A model generated the notes under the pieces. That model saw only the letters and a program-made list of their open reading frames with translations. It made no database searches and had not been told where the DNA came from. Positions 22,534 to 37,800 of a stretch of DNA of 64,000 bases are shown in pieces; position 1 is the stretch's first letter; the number at the start of each line of letters is the position of its first letter. The position numbers and the translations under genes are program-made. Origin of the DNA: Margaritispora aquatica (taxonomy: Eukaryota > Ascomycota > Leotiomycetes > Helotiales > Discinellaceae); the NCBI GenBank assembly GCA_007644065.1, contig VJWN01000005.1, forward strand, positions 1 through 64,000, in the 5' to 3' direction.

Positions 22534-22812
22534 CGCGAAGTGCAGATGGAGATGTCTCTGCCCCGATTTGGACTGTAGTTGACCTTCCCTGCGTCAAGAC
22601 ATTCATGGGCCATTACGGTGGGGGCTGGCCGCAATGAAAGACAAAATGTGGTATTGATTTTATTATTTTATTTCAATTATTCAACAATTTTAGAAAAAAC
22701 TGTGGAAAGGAAAGAGATATCTTACATACCATAAATAATGAGAACCAACCCAGGGCAGACCAGTGTATACATCTCCTAAACTTGTAACAACCTCCTGCGA
22801 AGATCTCGAACT

Positions 22813-25800
22813 ATGGCGCCTTCATACTCATTACTTCACCAGCTCTTGGAGGAGCAGGCCATAAAGACGCCAATAAATTTTGCCATCGATTGTCACTTGG
22901 ATGGTGGGCGCATGACTTACTGCGAGTTCAACGAATGTTCAAACCGTCTCGCTCGATATTTGAAAAATCACCAACCGAAAGACCGAGAGGTTGTGGGTCT
23001 GTGTCTGGAAAAAGGCTATGTGTTGGCCATTGCCATTCTTGCAGTCTTGAAGGCGGGTTTAGCTTGGGTACCGCTACCGATGGATGCTCCTCGAGCAAGA
23101 ATTGCTCAAATCATAAAAGCTTGTGATGTCGAGCTTGTATTTTGCTCCGAATCTACGAAGCATGTGGTTGGAGACTTGGTCACGTCCGTTGTTAAGCCTG
23201 AATATATCTTCAGTACGCCTCAATTCAGAGCCTACTCTGCTAGGAATCTTGCCTGTGACAGAAAACCAACGGATCTGTGTCATGTCTTGTTCACTTCAGG
23301 ATCAACTGGTGTTCCTAAAGGAGTGATGTTGGAGCATGGAGCCGTTCTACACAATGTACGAGAATTGGTCGCGGAATTTGAACTCGGTCCTGAGACGAGA
23401 ACTCTCCAATTTGCGGCGCCGACGTTCGATGTTTTCGGTCTCGATCTGTTTATGACGATTTTGTGTGGTGGCTGTCTGGTTATAGCACCTCTATCGACTA
23501 TGATCGCGGATATGACGACTTTCATTCGCGAAGCTCGCATCACATATACACAACTCACACCCACAATAATAGAATTGATTGACCCCTTGGAGACTCCCAA
23601 TCTTCTAGTACTCGCGAGTTCTGGAGAGGCACTACCAGAGAACCTCGCCAATCGATGGAGGAACGAGGTACGGCTTTTCAATGCGTATGGCCCGACAGAG
23701 ACGATAGTATGCACCATCCAAGAGCTGGGACAGAACCAGGTCGATGCTGCATGCATTGGTCGTGCTATATCTGGGCTAGAAGTATGCCTTCTTGCTGACG
23801 GAGGCGTTGATGAGGTTGGAGAAGGAAAGATTGGGGAGATCTGCGTAGCTGGTCCGCAGTTGTTCAGAGGTTATATCTCTACGGAGAGGAACCTTAACAC
23901 CATCGCCTGCTATCGAAACGGAGTACGACATTATCGAACGGGCGACCTTGGTAGGGTCGAATATTGTCCAAGTACGGGCGAAAAGACAATTCGGTACCTT
24001 GGTCGTAAAGATAATCAGGTCAAGATTCATGGCATTCGGGTTGACTTGGGCGATGTCGAACAGTCTATCATGAGCTGCCAAGATATCAAAAACTGCGCAA
24101 TTCTCCTCCCAAAATCGGGACCTTCGGCGGGCCGGCTCTGTAGTATCATTGTATCACACAAACCTTGTCAGAGCCAAGATCAAGACCTGTACACAAGATC
24201 CCAAGAAAATCAAATTCAATCCACAAAGCGCCTACTTACTGTGCTTCCTGCTTTTCAAGAAGTTCTCTCAGTTCTTCGAGCCGCCAAGGATGCCGCGGTC
24301 ACCAGGTTACCAACGCACGCACTCCCTACCAGCTGGTGGGCTGTGGAAGAGCTGCCGCTCACCTCTAGCGGTAAGATAGACCGGGTCAAATTGCGAACTT
24401 GGCTTGAAAGTATGGACACAGAAACGTACACTCAGCATCTGGAAGAGTTTTCTGATGTTAGTGCTGGTGAGGCCCAAGATCGAACCAGCTTTTCAAAGAG
24501 TTCTGAGATGGAGATCAAGCTCCAATCTCTGTGGGCTGAAGTGCTTTCTCGTCCTATCTCTGTGATCGACATAGCTGTTTCATTTATTCAATTTGGGGCA
24601 GACTCCCTGGATCTGATTCGGCTTATCTCGAAGGCTCGAAGTGCTGGTCTGGTTATCACTCTCCCACAAATCTATGCAACAAGAACCATCCAAGACCTTG
24701 CTCGAGACCTTGAAAAGCAGCCTATGGACCAGAAACGGATAAATCAAGGTGATACGGCATCTGTGTATAGACCATACAACTCGCTTCCACTAGCTCGGCC
24801 TCTTGCACTCATCATGAAAAGTGCTGCAAAGACATGTCAAGTAGGGATACAAGAGATCGAAGATATCTATTATTGCACACCGTAAGCTTTAACCTCATTT
24901 ATTTTTCACTCATGCATACCTAGAAGTCTGCTTACTCTCCGATTCTCGTAGATATCAAGCCGGATTGATGAGCCTTGATTTACGGCACCCTGGAAGTTAT
25001 GTCTGCGCTTTCAGCTGGACGCTTCCTAAAAGCCTCGACATCAACCGTTTCCGCACTGCTTGGGATTGCATTATTGCCCAAGAACCCGTCCTCCGCAATC
25101 GCCTGATTTGGGATGCCACTGAACAGGACTTTTGGCAGGTGACAATTCGCCATCAAAAGCTGAACTGGGATGAGAAGTACTTTGAAGGTCGGATGGCCAT
25201 CGGTGACAATCTCTGTCGTGGTTATGTTCAGTGGAATGACCAACTGCAACGATGGAAGTTCCACCTCAAGATACACCATAGCATTGTCGATGGCTGGTCC
25301 TTGCGATTAATGCTCAATAAGCTTAAGGCTGTTTATTTCGACGCAGCCAGTACGAGCAGCTCAGGGGTCTCATTTGCTCAGTTCATCTACTTTTGCAACC
25401 AGGACAGCGATCGAGTATCACTAGATAGCAAAAAGTTTTGGAGCCAGTATCTGGAAGGTTTCTCACAATCAAATTTCCCACCTTCGCCAGCGGACCCTCA
25501 CCATGAGGTTCATGCGACCGAGCACCAGTCACTACAGATACCAATTTGTCTGCTAGAAGTTGCAACGCGCTATGAAGTGACTCCAGCAACAATTCTCTAT
25601 GCCGCCGTAGCACTGGTAGTTGGCGCACATAGTGATACTGATGATGTCGTGTTTGGTCTCATCTTAGCCGGACGAGAGGCTGCATTGGATGGGATTTTTG
25701 ATATGATCGGTCCCGCTTTCGCTAGCTTCCCCTTTAGGACCCAGGTGGACGGTCGGTTGACCACAAAGTCATTCCTGCAGAACATCGAACACCATATACT

Positions 25801-28800
25801 GAGTATTATTCCACATCAGAGCCACGGTCTTCAGAGGATACGACAATGTGGGGAGGGCGCTGCAAACGCGTCCAATTTCGAATGTCTTGTTGTGGTCCAG
25901 CCCGAAGATGAAAATCTGGCAGGGGAGGGGCTTTGGGAAGAGGTCCACGGCCAGACCTCAGGACTCGCTGACAGCATACCATTATCGTTTGAGCTGGTGT
26001 TGGGCAAAAGTAAAATCTTGATCAATTGCAATGCTGATCCCGCTTATCTCTCGCACGGAGATGTGAGCATCTTGCTGAGCCAGCTGGATGCTGTTCTCAA
26101 GCATCTTTCAACCCCAGCCCCAGAGACGTTGGTCTCGCAGGTGAAGCTTGCCAACAAAGATGAGCAGATGAGATTCCTAGATTGGGCACGAGGTTATGGA
26201 GCTCCTGTTGGTGCTTGTTTGCACGAACTGTTCCATGAGTCTGCTTGTCGACATTCCGAAAGGATTGCGGTCGATGATCAGAACACTCGACAGTTCACAT
26301 ACCGAGAATTGGACGATATCTCGAGCCGCTTTTCGACCTTCCTTCAAGCTCATTGTAGGATTGGGCCGGAGACGATTATTCCTGTGGCTCTTGAAAAGTC
26401 CGCACTGGCGATCATCACCATCCTCGCCGTCCTCAAAGCGGGCGGCGCATATGTGCCAATCGATCAAAGCTGGCCGCTTGAGCGTGTGCAGCACATTCTA
26501 GAACAGACGCGTGCCACGGTCATATTGTGCTCTCGCGACGGCTCGAGAGTATATGCCGGAGTGTCCAAAGCTGTGGCTATCATGGAAATCACTGAAGATT
26601 GCTGGATGGGCGAGACACAGGATGAGGTTGATTTTGATCTTGATGCGGCAGCATCATCATCCCAGCGTCCACGTTACGCTTCTGATGCCTCGACCCTGGC
26701 TTTCGTTATGTACACTTCTGGATCCACAGGAGTGCCTAAGGGAGTGATGCTGGAACATGGTGCACTGGGCACCAGCTTGACCCATCTTACTCGTGTGTTC
26801 GCACTTCAACCCGGTACTCGTCACTTGCAGTTCTCTTCGTTTGTGTACGATGTTAGTGTAGCTGATATATTTATACCGCTGTTCTCTGGGGCATGTATAT
26901 GTGTACCGACTGCTGAGAATCGCCTCAACCGACTTTCCTTAACCATGAAGGAAATGGCAATCGAGTCGGCCATCTTGACCCCTTCGATTGTGGATCTGAT
27001 ATCTCCAGACGATGCCTTCGCGCTCAAGACCCTCATGACTGGGGGTGAGATGACAAAGAGACATCTAATCAAAAAGTGGGCCCCGAAGGTACGACTGGTC
27101 AATGCCTATGGTCCGACCGAAGCGTCAATTACAACAACAATCACAAACCCTCTCTCTCTCTCTTCCGATCCCAGTAATATCGGACTGAATGTGACTGCAT
27201 GGCACTGGATTCTGCGAAGACATCAAAATGGCACCCTGTACCCGGCCCCCATGGGCTGCAGTGGCGAGATCGCCATTGTCGGGCATAGCTTAGCGCGAGG
27301 CTATTTGAACAACCCCGAACTCACCCAAAGACACTTCATCAAAGCGCCACATCTGACTGCTGGTTTGATACCTCCTCGAGTCTATCTTACTGGGGATATT
27401 GGTAGATATGATATTGATGGAAGTATCCGCATTCTAGGGCGGAAAGACCGCATGATCAAGGTTAACGGGGTGCGCGTTGAACCCGGCGAGTCCGAACAGC
27501 AGCTGCGACAACAAGGCGGATTGTTTTCTTCCTGCGTAGTTCAATGTGTAAACGATGAGCAATCCAATGCCAAAATTGCAGCGTTTGTGGAGATTGATCC
27601 ATCTGAACAGAAAAGCTTACTTGGCCAAGGACTCATCGCGACGAAAGATTGCACACCGGCATTTCAAAAGATGTGTTACAATGCCCAGCGCCGTTTAGAG
27701 TTGTCTCTTCCCCGGCACTACATTCCTACACTATTTGTGCCAATAATAAATATGCCATACACAGCGTCTGACAAAGCGGACCTGAAACGTTTGAGAGACG
27801 ACCTGCAGAAAATCCCAGATATATCTGTGGCCTTTGGAGTCAATAACAATCTTACAGCAGAAGTTACCGGAAGATCTCCAACCACAGCCTCGGAGATCGC
27901 CCTAGAGGCTGCTTATCGAGAAATCTTTGGAAAGAAGGAGCAACTTCACACCGCCGTGGATTTCTTCAAGCAGGGAGGCGACTCGTTTGCTGCTATCAAA
28001 TTAGTAAGTGCGGCAAGAACTCATGGTTTGGAGATTTCCGTTCAACAAGTTTACCGACATCCAATACTTGAAGATCTTGCTTCGGTAGCCTGCCCTTCAA
28101 GTCAAACTTCCAATACTTTCACAGCCCCAACTCAGGGTGTCCCTCTTGTTCCAGATGACATTCGCTTGGAAATATCACAGCATTGCCATATTTCTCTGAA
28201 TGAAATTGAGGACATTTTTCCTACGTCAACGTTTCAAGAAGGTCTCGCTGCCATTGCTTTTGGAGACCATGGTCGACGAGAGCAACAAAGTGAAACTGCA
28301 TACAGCTCAACCATGGCCTTTGAGCTTGCCGATAATGTAGATATAGTGAGGTTGAAACAGGCAATTGAGATAGTAGTATCAAAAAACCCTATTTGGCGGA
28401 CAATGGTTGTCCACTCAAGCCAAGGTCCCATGCAAGTTGTTCGCCGAAACTACTTCGCATCTCAGAACGAAAAAAAAACACAAAATCTGTTTTGTTATTG
28501 GATTCAGCAAGACAACCGTTTATTATTTCGAATTCATCATATTCTTTACGATGCATGGACCATGAATCAGCTAGTGGACAACATAAACCACAACTATACC
28601 CATCCAAGACAAACAAAGCCAGCCAGTAAAAGTTACCGGTATTTTATCGAGTATCTGTCTTCGTTGAGCTTAAATGGCGCAAGCAAGTTTTGGGCAACAC
28701 AGCTCAAGGACGCCCCTTTAACATCATTTCCACAACTTCCAAGCTTAGATCATCAAGCTCAGGCAACTAAGTTCGTAACAAACGAAACAATTGTGGATTT

Positions 28801-31800
28801 GCAACTTATCAAATCAAGTGGTATCTCAGCGGCGACGGTTTTAGCTGCTGCGTTAGCTATACTTTTGTCAGCATATCTCAACACAGACGATGTATGCTAT
28901 GGTAGCACGCTCTCTGGTCGGGATGAGCCTGATTTAGAAGACATTGCTGGACCGACCATTTCCACTGTTCCAATGCGTGTGAGAATCAACCATCATCAAA
29001 CAGTGGGGCAGCTGCTCAAAGACTGCCAAGAATCTCTCTTGAATATGCGGCAATACCAGCACTATGGGCTGCAAAATATTGCCCGCCTGCCAGGAGATGG
29101 TCCAAGGAATGCCAGCCGATTCCGCACTCTCCTTGTAGTGCAGCAATTGCGAAATCAATTCTCAAAAAAACTTGATGAAGGACCTGTCCGAGAGTTGGTT
29201 GTAGAGGAGACCCAGATGTATGTGAATTATGCCCTTGTAGTTGTTGCAGAGGTCGACGCTTCAGATGGACATGTGAGACTGCGGGTTGAGTATGATCCAA
29301 AATGTTTTCAACGAGAGCAAGCGACGCGATTTGCTCAACAGCTCACACAAACCATGGCTCAGTGTACTGATCCAAGAAAAATGTTAAGCTCGCTTGAGCT
29401 CGCCACTGCCGCCGATCGACTTGAAATTCTGGCTCGCACTGCCGAGATTTGTCCACCCTCCTCTCGATATATCCACCACAAGTTTGATGATGTGGTATCA
29501 CAGTATCCTGACAGTCCAGCGATCGAATCCATATCCGAAAATACCAGCAATTACCAGAATTTATCGTACCGCCAACTTGACGAGCATGTGACGAGGCTTT
29601 GCAGGCTGATTAGAGATTACCCTTTAGTTTCTATCTTTGGGCTCTGCTTCCAAAAGACTCCCCTTATGGTGATCGCAATGTTGGCTGTGTGGAAAGCTGG
29701 ACGGGCCTTTACGACCCTTGATCCCTCAGCGCCACCAGCCAGACTGCGCAGCATACTTGCAGACATGGGGAGTAGAGTCCTGGTTCTCACAGAAGCTTCC
29801 CAGATTCAATTATTTAGCCCTTCTGAATTTGTTTTACTTGAATCTACTCTTCCTATTATGGGACAACAGCTTGTCATGCAGGAACATGGTGGTAACACGT
29901 CAGCCCAATGGCTGCATGAAGAAGCCTCAGATATTGCCTACATATTTTATACAAGTGGCTCCTCGGGTGTCCCAAAAGGTGTAGTGATCAGCCATTCGGC
30001 GATTGCAACCTCTCTCTCGGACGCTGCATCAGTCATGAGCCTAGACCGTGAGACGCGCATGCTACAGTATGCTGCATTTACATTTGATACGAGCATACTC
30101 GAGATTTTTGGCACATTAATCTCTGGAGGATGTTTATGCATGCCTTCAGAGTCTCACCGACGAACTGGCAGCATGGCTGAAGCGATTGGTTTCTTTCGTG
30201 TTACACACCTCATCCTCACCCCGACGGTAGCTCAACTTCTAGAGCCTGAAAACATGCCCAATTTGCGCACTCTCATGCTTGTTGGCGAACCGCCCTCCCG
30301 CCACCTGCTCCAAAATTGGGAATCTAAAAGTCCAGCGGTACAAATTATGAATGGATATGGGCCTACAGAAGCCAGTGTACATTCCTCAACGAACCGAAGC
30401 TTGGGTGGCCATGATCCTCACAATATTGGTCGAGCAACGGTGTGCGATTTCTTTATAACATCCCCAGATGACGCCAATAAGCTGGCAGCTATTGGAGCCA
30501 TTGGTGAGTTGGTCATTTGCGGTAATACACTAGCCGATGGTTATTTGAACAAACCAGACTTGACATCGGAAGTGTTTGGTGTGAATCCTGACTGGTTGCC
30601 CAAACGTGATGGCGTAGATACCCGGTTTTATAGGACGGGGGATCTAGTTCAATACGCTCCCGACCTATCTATCATATATTTGGGTCGTAAGGATCTCCAA
30701 GTCAAAATCTACGGCCAGAGACTGGAACTATCTGAGATTGAACATCAGATACGGCAATATGCCAAAATTTTTGGTTGCGTTGTTGATGTGATATCATCGA
30801 AAACCCTGGTCGCATTTATCGTTGTTGATTCTTCTCAACAGTCAAGGTTTGACGGGCCACTGCCTCCCGAGACATTACCACGAGCTGCGCTGGACGGCCT
30901 ACGAATATTCCTCAGCTCTGTGCTTCCAGCTTTCATGGTACCATCTATATACGTGCCCGTCAACAGCTTACCGATGACGACGTCCGGAAAGGTTGATCGG
31001 CGAGCTTTGCTTTCTTCCATCAACTCTGTGATAGATTCTTACCGGGTTGGTAGCAGAAGCTTCAAGCGCCCGTGTGAAAATCCTGTTCAAGAAACGCTTG
31101 CGCAGATATGGGCTGAGGCAATTCCAATCCCTAGGGATCAAATTGGGCTGGACGATACCATAGTCTCACTTGGGGGCGACTCTATCAGTGTCATACGCAT
31201 TCTTTCTGGTGCTCGAAGACAACAGTTGAGCCTTGATCTCACACAACTACATCATCATATCACACTTGAGGCTATGGCGAACTCGCTGGCAAGGAATGAA
31301 CTGACGGACGAGGTACTCCATGAGCCACCATTGCCCTTTTCTTTGCTCAGAGACGCTGATCAAGATGTATGTATTTCGACTGCCGCCGAGAAATGCCGCG
31401 TACCGAGGAGTTTGATTATAGATATGTATCCATGTACAGCGATGCAGGAAGCGCTCATGGTATCTTCGGCAAAATCGCCAGGGGCATTTTTCAATCAGGA
31501 GGTATTCCAACTCGCACCTGGTACATCTCTATCAAAGTTGGCCTCTGTTCTGCGGATTGTCTGGAACCGCTATGAAATCCTACGTACTCGTATAATTCTC
31601 GACGATCGGTACCAAAGTCTTCAAGTTGTTCTCAATGAGGCTCTTGAATTATCTTTGTTGACAGAACTAAACATCGAAGGGTATCTGCAGCGAGATGCAT
31701 CAACTCCTCCAGGGTATGGAGAGAGGTTGTTTCGGTGTGCTATAATATCATGCGGCCTCCAGTCTTACGTCGTTTTCTCGCAGCACCATGCGATATTCGA

Positions 31801-34800
31801 TGGCTGGTCGGTTGATTTGCTGCTCACTGAAATTGAACGTGAATACTCAGCAAAACCCGCGTCAAACTCTCCACCCATACTCTTCTCATCCTTTATCCGT
31901 CATGTCATAGAGGTTCGTCAATCATCTGAAGCAGAACAATTCTGGAAACAAAGCCTTGCTGGCATTGGCGAGACTCGACTCCCAGTTATAAAGGAGCTGC
32001 CCGCCTTTGAAGCAAACAACAAGTATGTAGATGAGGTCACGTTACCTACTAACCTCAAGCATTCTCTGGCTACCCTGGTTGAAGCTGCTTGGGGACTTCT
32101 ACTAGCTCGCTATACGGGGACTGAAGATGTGTGGTTCGGTAGCGTCCGCTCTGGCCGCACAGTACCAGTTGATGGTATCGACGAAATGATCGGACCAGCT
32201 ATTGTTACTATTCCAAGAAGACTGCACCCTCTTCGTGCTCAACATGTGACTCAATATCTGCAAAATGTCAGCAATACGATCATGGAAGCTGTTCCATGGG
32301 AACAGTTTGGCCGCCAAGAAATTGGTAGAATTGAGGACGGTAGACAGCAGTCAAGTAAATACAGCTCGATCATTGTCGTGCAAATGGCATCTGAGAAGTC
32401 CACGGCAGCTGAGAGCAAAATCATTCTCCCACAAATGATTATAGAAGGGCATATACTCCGGCACGATTGCCTTACCGTTGAATGTCAGCCACAAGACAAT
32501 GGCCGTCTCATACTCTCGTTCACTTACGACGATCGTGCAATTGCTACAGATGATGTGAGCTGGATATCCTACCACTTTGCACGTCTCCTTGGCGAGTTGT
32601 GCCTTAGGCCGGATGAAATCCTGGAAGATATCGACATGACTGGCCCACGAGGCATAAAACAGGTCCAAGAATGGAACAGCACCCTCATAGAACCATGTAC
32701 GAGAAAGGTCGACGATATCTTTTCTGAGAGAGCTCGTAAGTGGCTGTCGTTAACCGCAATCAATGCCAGCGACGCCTTCCTCACCTATAAGGAGCTAGAT
32801 GAGTTGTCTTCGAAATTCGCTTCGGCACTCAAACTGCTTGGAGTTTCAAAGGGTGATGCTGTCCCCATATACATGACCAAAAGCGCCGCAATGGTCGTCG
32901 CGATGCTTGCTATTCTCAAAGTTGGTGCTACATACGTTCCCCTCGGGACAGACTCACCACAGGAACGAATAAGTTTCCTGCTTGGAAAACTGCATGCAAA
33001 ACTTATCATTTGCACCCAGGATCAGGTGTCTAGACTAAGTAATCTGAAAATTGAGTCAATAACTTGCGACGTTGAGGAGTTGATATCAAATGTTGCACAA
33101 AGAACCCAGTGAGTAATATCTGCCTGTTGAAATACACTACTGACGAAGTACGCAGTTCATCAGATGACGCAACAAAAAATCCTGTATTCTTTCACAAAGC
33201 CGAAAGCTCTAATGGCACAGATCTTGCTTATATAATATTTACCAGTGGGTCTTCTGGAGAGCCTAAAGGAGTTCTCATTGAACATACAGCACTTGCCACA
33301 ACAATTCTTGCCAATGGTCGCTATATGGACTATTGCAAAGGAACCAGAACTCTTTCTTTCGCTGCCTATACCTTCGACGTCAATGTTATGGAGATTTGGC
33401 TCACCCTTCTACATGGAGGATGCTTATACATTCCCAGCGAGGAACAGCGTTTAGGAAATCTATGCAAATACATCAACGACAACAATATTTCACTAGCCTT
33501 CTTAACCCCGACAGCTATCAGGAATCTGTTGCAGAGTCCTTCTCGGGTGCCGTCATTGAAGACACTGCGCTCAGGAGGCGAGCCATTGCCGCAAACACTG
33601 CTGCAACAATGGAGCTCGAAGGTTCGTCTAATCAATTCCTACGGCCCCACGGAGTCTTGTGTGGATGCCTGCAGAAATGCACACGTCACTGCAGACACCG
33701 AACCGAACAACATCGGCTATGCAAATGGCACGCATCTCTGGGTTGTAAAACCTGGAAACAAGAGTAGCTTGGCCCCTATCGGCTGTGCCGGTGAACTTCT
33801 CATCTCCGGTCCAACGCTAGCCCGTGGCTACCTGAATGATGAGGAGAAAACGCAAAAAGCATTCATCGATGGAAGTAGGTTCCCTTGGGCCATCAATGGC
33901 GAGAACCGATTTTACGCAACAGGAGACATGGTACGACAGAATTCGGACGGCTCGATCAATTTTATCGGGAGACAAGATTTGCAGACAAAAGTCAACGGCA
34001 TCCGTCTTGAGTTGGAGGAGGTGGAGTATGCAGTAGAGCGTTGCGAAAGTATCACGGCCGCGATTGTGGATAAAGTCTCTTTGCAGGACAAAGGATCAGA
34101 GGCTTTGGTTGCATTCTTTACTACCGCTGCTACGACAACAGTGGGACTTCAAGCAAAGCTGCTTTCCCAAACGGAACATATTCGATCAATCATCCGCGAG
34201 GCTAGTGCCAATATCCCCAAAGCTTTACCTCCTTATATGGTTCCATCATTCTACTTACCTATAGACCACATTCCTCTCACGACGAGCGGAAAGGTGGATC
34301 GGAAAGCACTCCAACAAATCTTTTATCAATGTTCACGGGAGCAGACTGTTTCATATCGCTCTGGTCCAGTGCAAAAGAGGGAGGTTAGGACAATAATCCA
34401 GCAGATTCTTCGGGGTTTGTGGTCACAGGCCCTATCTCTGGACCCAACTCAAATTGGTCTCGACAGCCAGTTTGTTAGCCTAGGTGGAGATTCCTTCTCA
34501 GCTATAAAATTAGCTACCATGTCTAGAGAGATTGGGTTCAATCTGACTATAGCCGCCATACTCAGGACTCCGAAGTTTGAAGATATGTCAGTATTAGTGG
34601 AGAAAAGCCGGGAGGCTGGTCGAAATGGCTCGGTGGCATCTCCGAAGAAAATCGAGCAGCTCATGAAAGAAGAAGCATCCAGTTGCTGCAGTTCTAAGAC
34701 CGCGACCAAGATCGCGGCAGCGTGTGGTCTAGACATCGAAGAAATTGAAGAGTTCTATCCATGCACTCCACTTCAGGAGGCGTTAATGGCAGTTACAGCT

Positions 34801-37800
34801 CGGGTGCCTGAAGCGTACATCGCGCATGAGCGCTTCCAGATACCTTCCGGTATAGATCTGAAGCGGTTTAGAGCTGCTTGGGAGATTGTGGAGTTGAGCA
34901 ACCCTATACTGCGAACTCGGATCGGCTCCATCTCCACTGAAAATGGAGTTGAGAATATGCAAGTCGTTTGCAAATCAGCCCGCGCTTGGATTGACTTGCC
35001 CAACGAAGAATTTTCTAATACCGTCATTAGTATGGGAATAGCAAGCCCTCTCATTCGATATCAAATCTTGGAGTCAGTCGGTGGGGGCTTTATTTTTGAA
35101 ATAGTGAAACACCATGCGGTTTTTGATGGATTTTCCGCAAAGCTGCTGTGGGACGACTTTTGTTTCGCGTTCGAACATTTGACTAGTCCCCTCCCTAGGC
35201 CACGCTTCGGGAACTACGTTGACTATCTTTGTTCGATACCTGAAGAGGAGACAGCCAGGTTCTGGACCCAGAGTCTGGAAGGCTTCCGTGGGGAGCACTT
35301 CCCCGCCCTTCCATTTCAGGGATACGTCCCTAGGACAACTTCAAAATCGTGCCAGACAATTGAGACGCCCTTGAAGTGGGATAAATCCTGTCAGTTGACT
35401 TTTGGGACTGTAGCTCAAGCTGCCTGGGCTATTATATTATCTATGCGGAATAGGTCACCTGCATCTACAAGAGAGGTCTGCTTTGCAGTCACTTTGTCTG
35501 GACGCAATATTCCTCTTTCTGGGATCGAAGATATGACAGGACCAACTATAACTACGGTGCCTGTGCGAGTAAAGCTCGATCTTGAACAATCTATTGTAGA
35601 GTTTCTGCAACAAATCCACGAGCAAGCGATATCTATGCTATCGTATGGATATTACGCAATGGGTCGGATTCAAGCACTCAGCGACTCGGCTCACGAAGCA
35701 TGCAAAACACCCACCTTAATGGTCATCCAGCCTCCACAACTGCAAGATGAGACTCTGCCATTTGAACTGTTGCGACTCCCAGACGACGGGGAAGGCATGG
35801 TGGAGCTTTTTGGTCTGGTACTAGAATGCACACAGAGCACCGCAAAGGACTCTGTATCGTTATCTGCTTCGTATGACACTGGCCTGCTGGAAGAAGAAGC
35901 GGTTCGTTGTATACTTCATCAGCTTTCCAATATGATCACTCAGTTGAGCAGCAATTCCAAAAGTAACTCTACTATTCGCTCCGCAGTTTGGAGCTTGGCG
36001 GATGACCTTGACTTCGCCCATATGCTGGAGTGGAACAACACACCCCAGGCTTCACCTTCCGCCTGTCTTCATGAGCTTGTAGAGGATTCTGCAAAGCACC
36101 ACCCAAGTCACCTGGCAGTTGATGCTCACGATGGGAGAATGACTTATAAGGAACTGGATATCGCAGCCAATACTCTAGCAGCCATACTGACGAAACAGTA
36201 CCACGTCAAAGCTGGTGATCTTGTCCCGTTGCGGCTCGAAAAGTCGAAGTTCACGATCGTAGCAATTCTGGGAGTACTGAAAGCTGGTGCTGGATATGTG
36301 CCCTTAGATACTGAGCACCCTAAATCTCGAGTCGAGTATATTATCCAGCAATTGGAAGCAAAATTGATTTTGGTTTCTCCCCTGCAAGCTACATCATGCG
36401 AGTATCCAGTGCGAACCTTAGTTGTTGGCTCGAACACTCTCTCAAAACCACTCGTCTCGGCTCCGTCCCGGAAAGTCACTCCAAACGACATTGCATACGT
36501 GATATACACGTCTGGTTCAAGTGGGGAGCCCAAGGGCGTGATTACTGAGCATGGTGCAGCAAGTCTAAGTATCCTCGAGCACGGTAAAAGATATCACCAC
36601 GATCGTCATGGTAGCAAGACTCGCGCTCTCCAGTTCAGCTCGTACACTTTCGATGCCAGTGTTCTGGACATCTTCGCAATCATGGCATCTGGCGGTTGTG
36701 TGTGCATCCCGTCCGATCAGCAACGCCTGAGCAACCTAGAAGAAGTCATGCGAATAATGAAAATCAATTTTGCAGATTTGACACCGACTGTCGCCAACTT
36801 GCTCGAACCTTCTAGGCTACCAATGCTCACACGCCTGGCTATTGGAGGTGAGATGGCAAATCGGTCTCTGATCAAGAAGTGGTGCGCTCGTGAGCCGCCT
36901 TTGGATCTTTTCGTCAACAGTTATGGACCAACTGAGGTTGCGATTAGTTGTGCAGTTGGAACGGTCAGTCTCGAAAAGCCCGTGGGATATGTTGGGAAAC
37001 GTGTCGGTGGTTCGTTGTGGATCGTTGATGAAGGAAATCACAATCAATTGATGCCAATATCCTGTGCCGGAGAGCTGGTTATCTCCGGACACACGCTCGC
37101 TCGCGGATATTTCAATGACAACGAGAAAACGAGAGCTGCATTCATACAAAATGTACCGTGGCTTTCGCGTATCGGCGAGAAGGCGATGTATAAAACTGGG
37201 GATCTTGCGAGATTTGATGCAGATGGAAATGTTGAGATATTGGGTAGGAAGGAGGATGGACAGATCAAGCTCCATGGACTGAGGCTTGAGCTAGGGGAGA
37301 TTGAGAGTGCCATTGAGAATTGTCATTGTCTTTCTGCAGCTCCAAATATCGCTGCTGCCAAAGTCAACATGAGTGGCAATGCGACTTTGGTTGCCTTCAT
37401 TAACTTGCAAGGTGTTTTGAGAACACTCAGTGGCTCTATCCTGGCTGAACCATCCGCAAAATTTGGGATGCTAGCAACAAAAGCAGAAGATGCTCTTCGC
37501 AGCCAATTGCCAGAATATATGATTCCAAGGCTATGGATACCAGTCAACTCATGGCCTCTCAATGCGTCCGGGAAGACGGATCGGAAGCAACTTGTGTCGG
37601 CATGCGAGACCCTTAGTGCAGCTGCCATCATAGAATATCAACGATCATTGGCAAGTTTAGACAACAGCGACGACGCGGGTGAGAAAACCGAGATAGAGAA
37701 GATCATTGAAATAGCTTGGAAGCGAGTTTTGAAGAAAGATGAGACGGTTGTTATTTCACCACACGATGATTTCTTCAGATTGGGCGGTGATTCTCTCAGC

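Larger units (their letters stand above)
21119..22812. other. Intergenic region upstream of the NRPS
   Basis: It holds two microsatellites, a possible tiny secreted ORF at 21842 and copy B of the dispersed module, all listed separately. No other gene is supported. Confidence 0.5.

Noticed and set aside
24882..33155. The NRPS read as three separate genes because of two frame changes
   Set aside because: Both breaks coincide with short GT-AG introns (70 and 47 nt) that restore frame in the middle of conserved domains.
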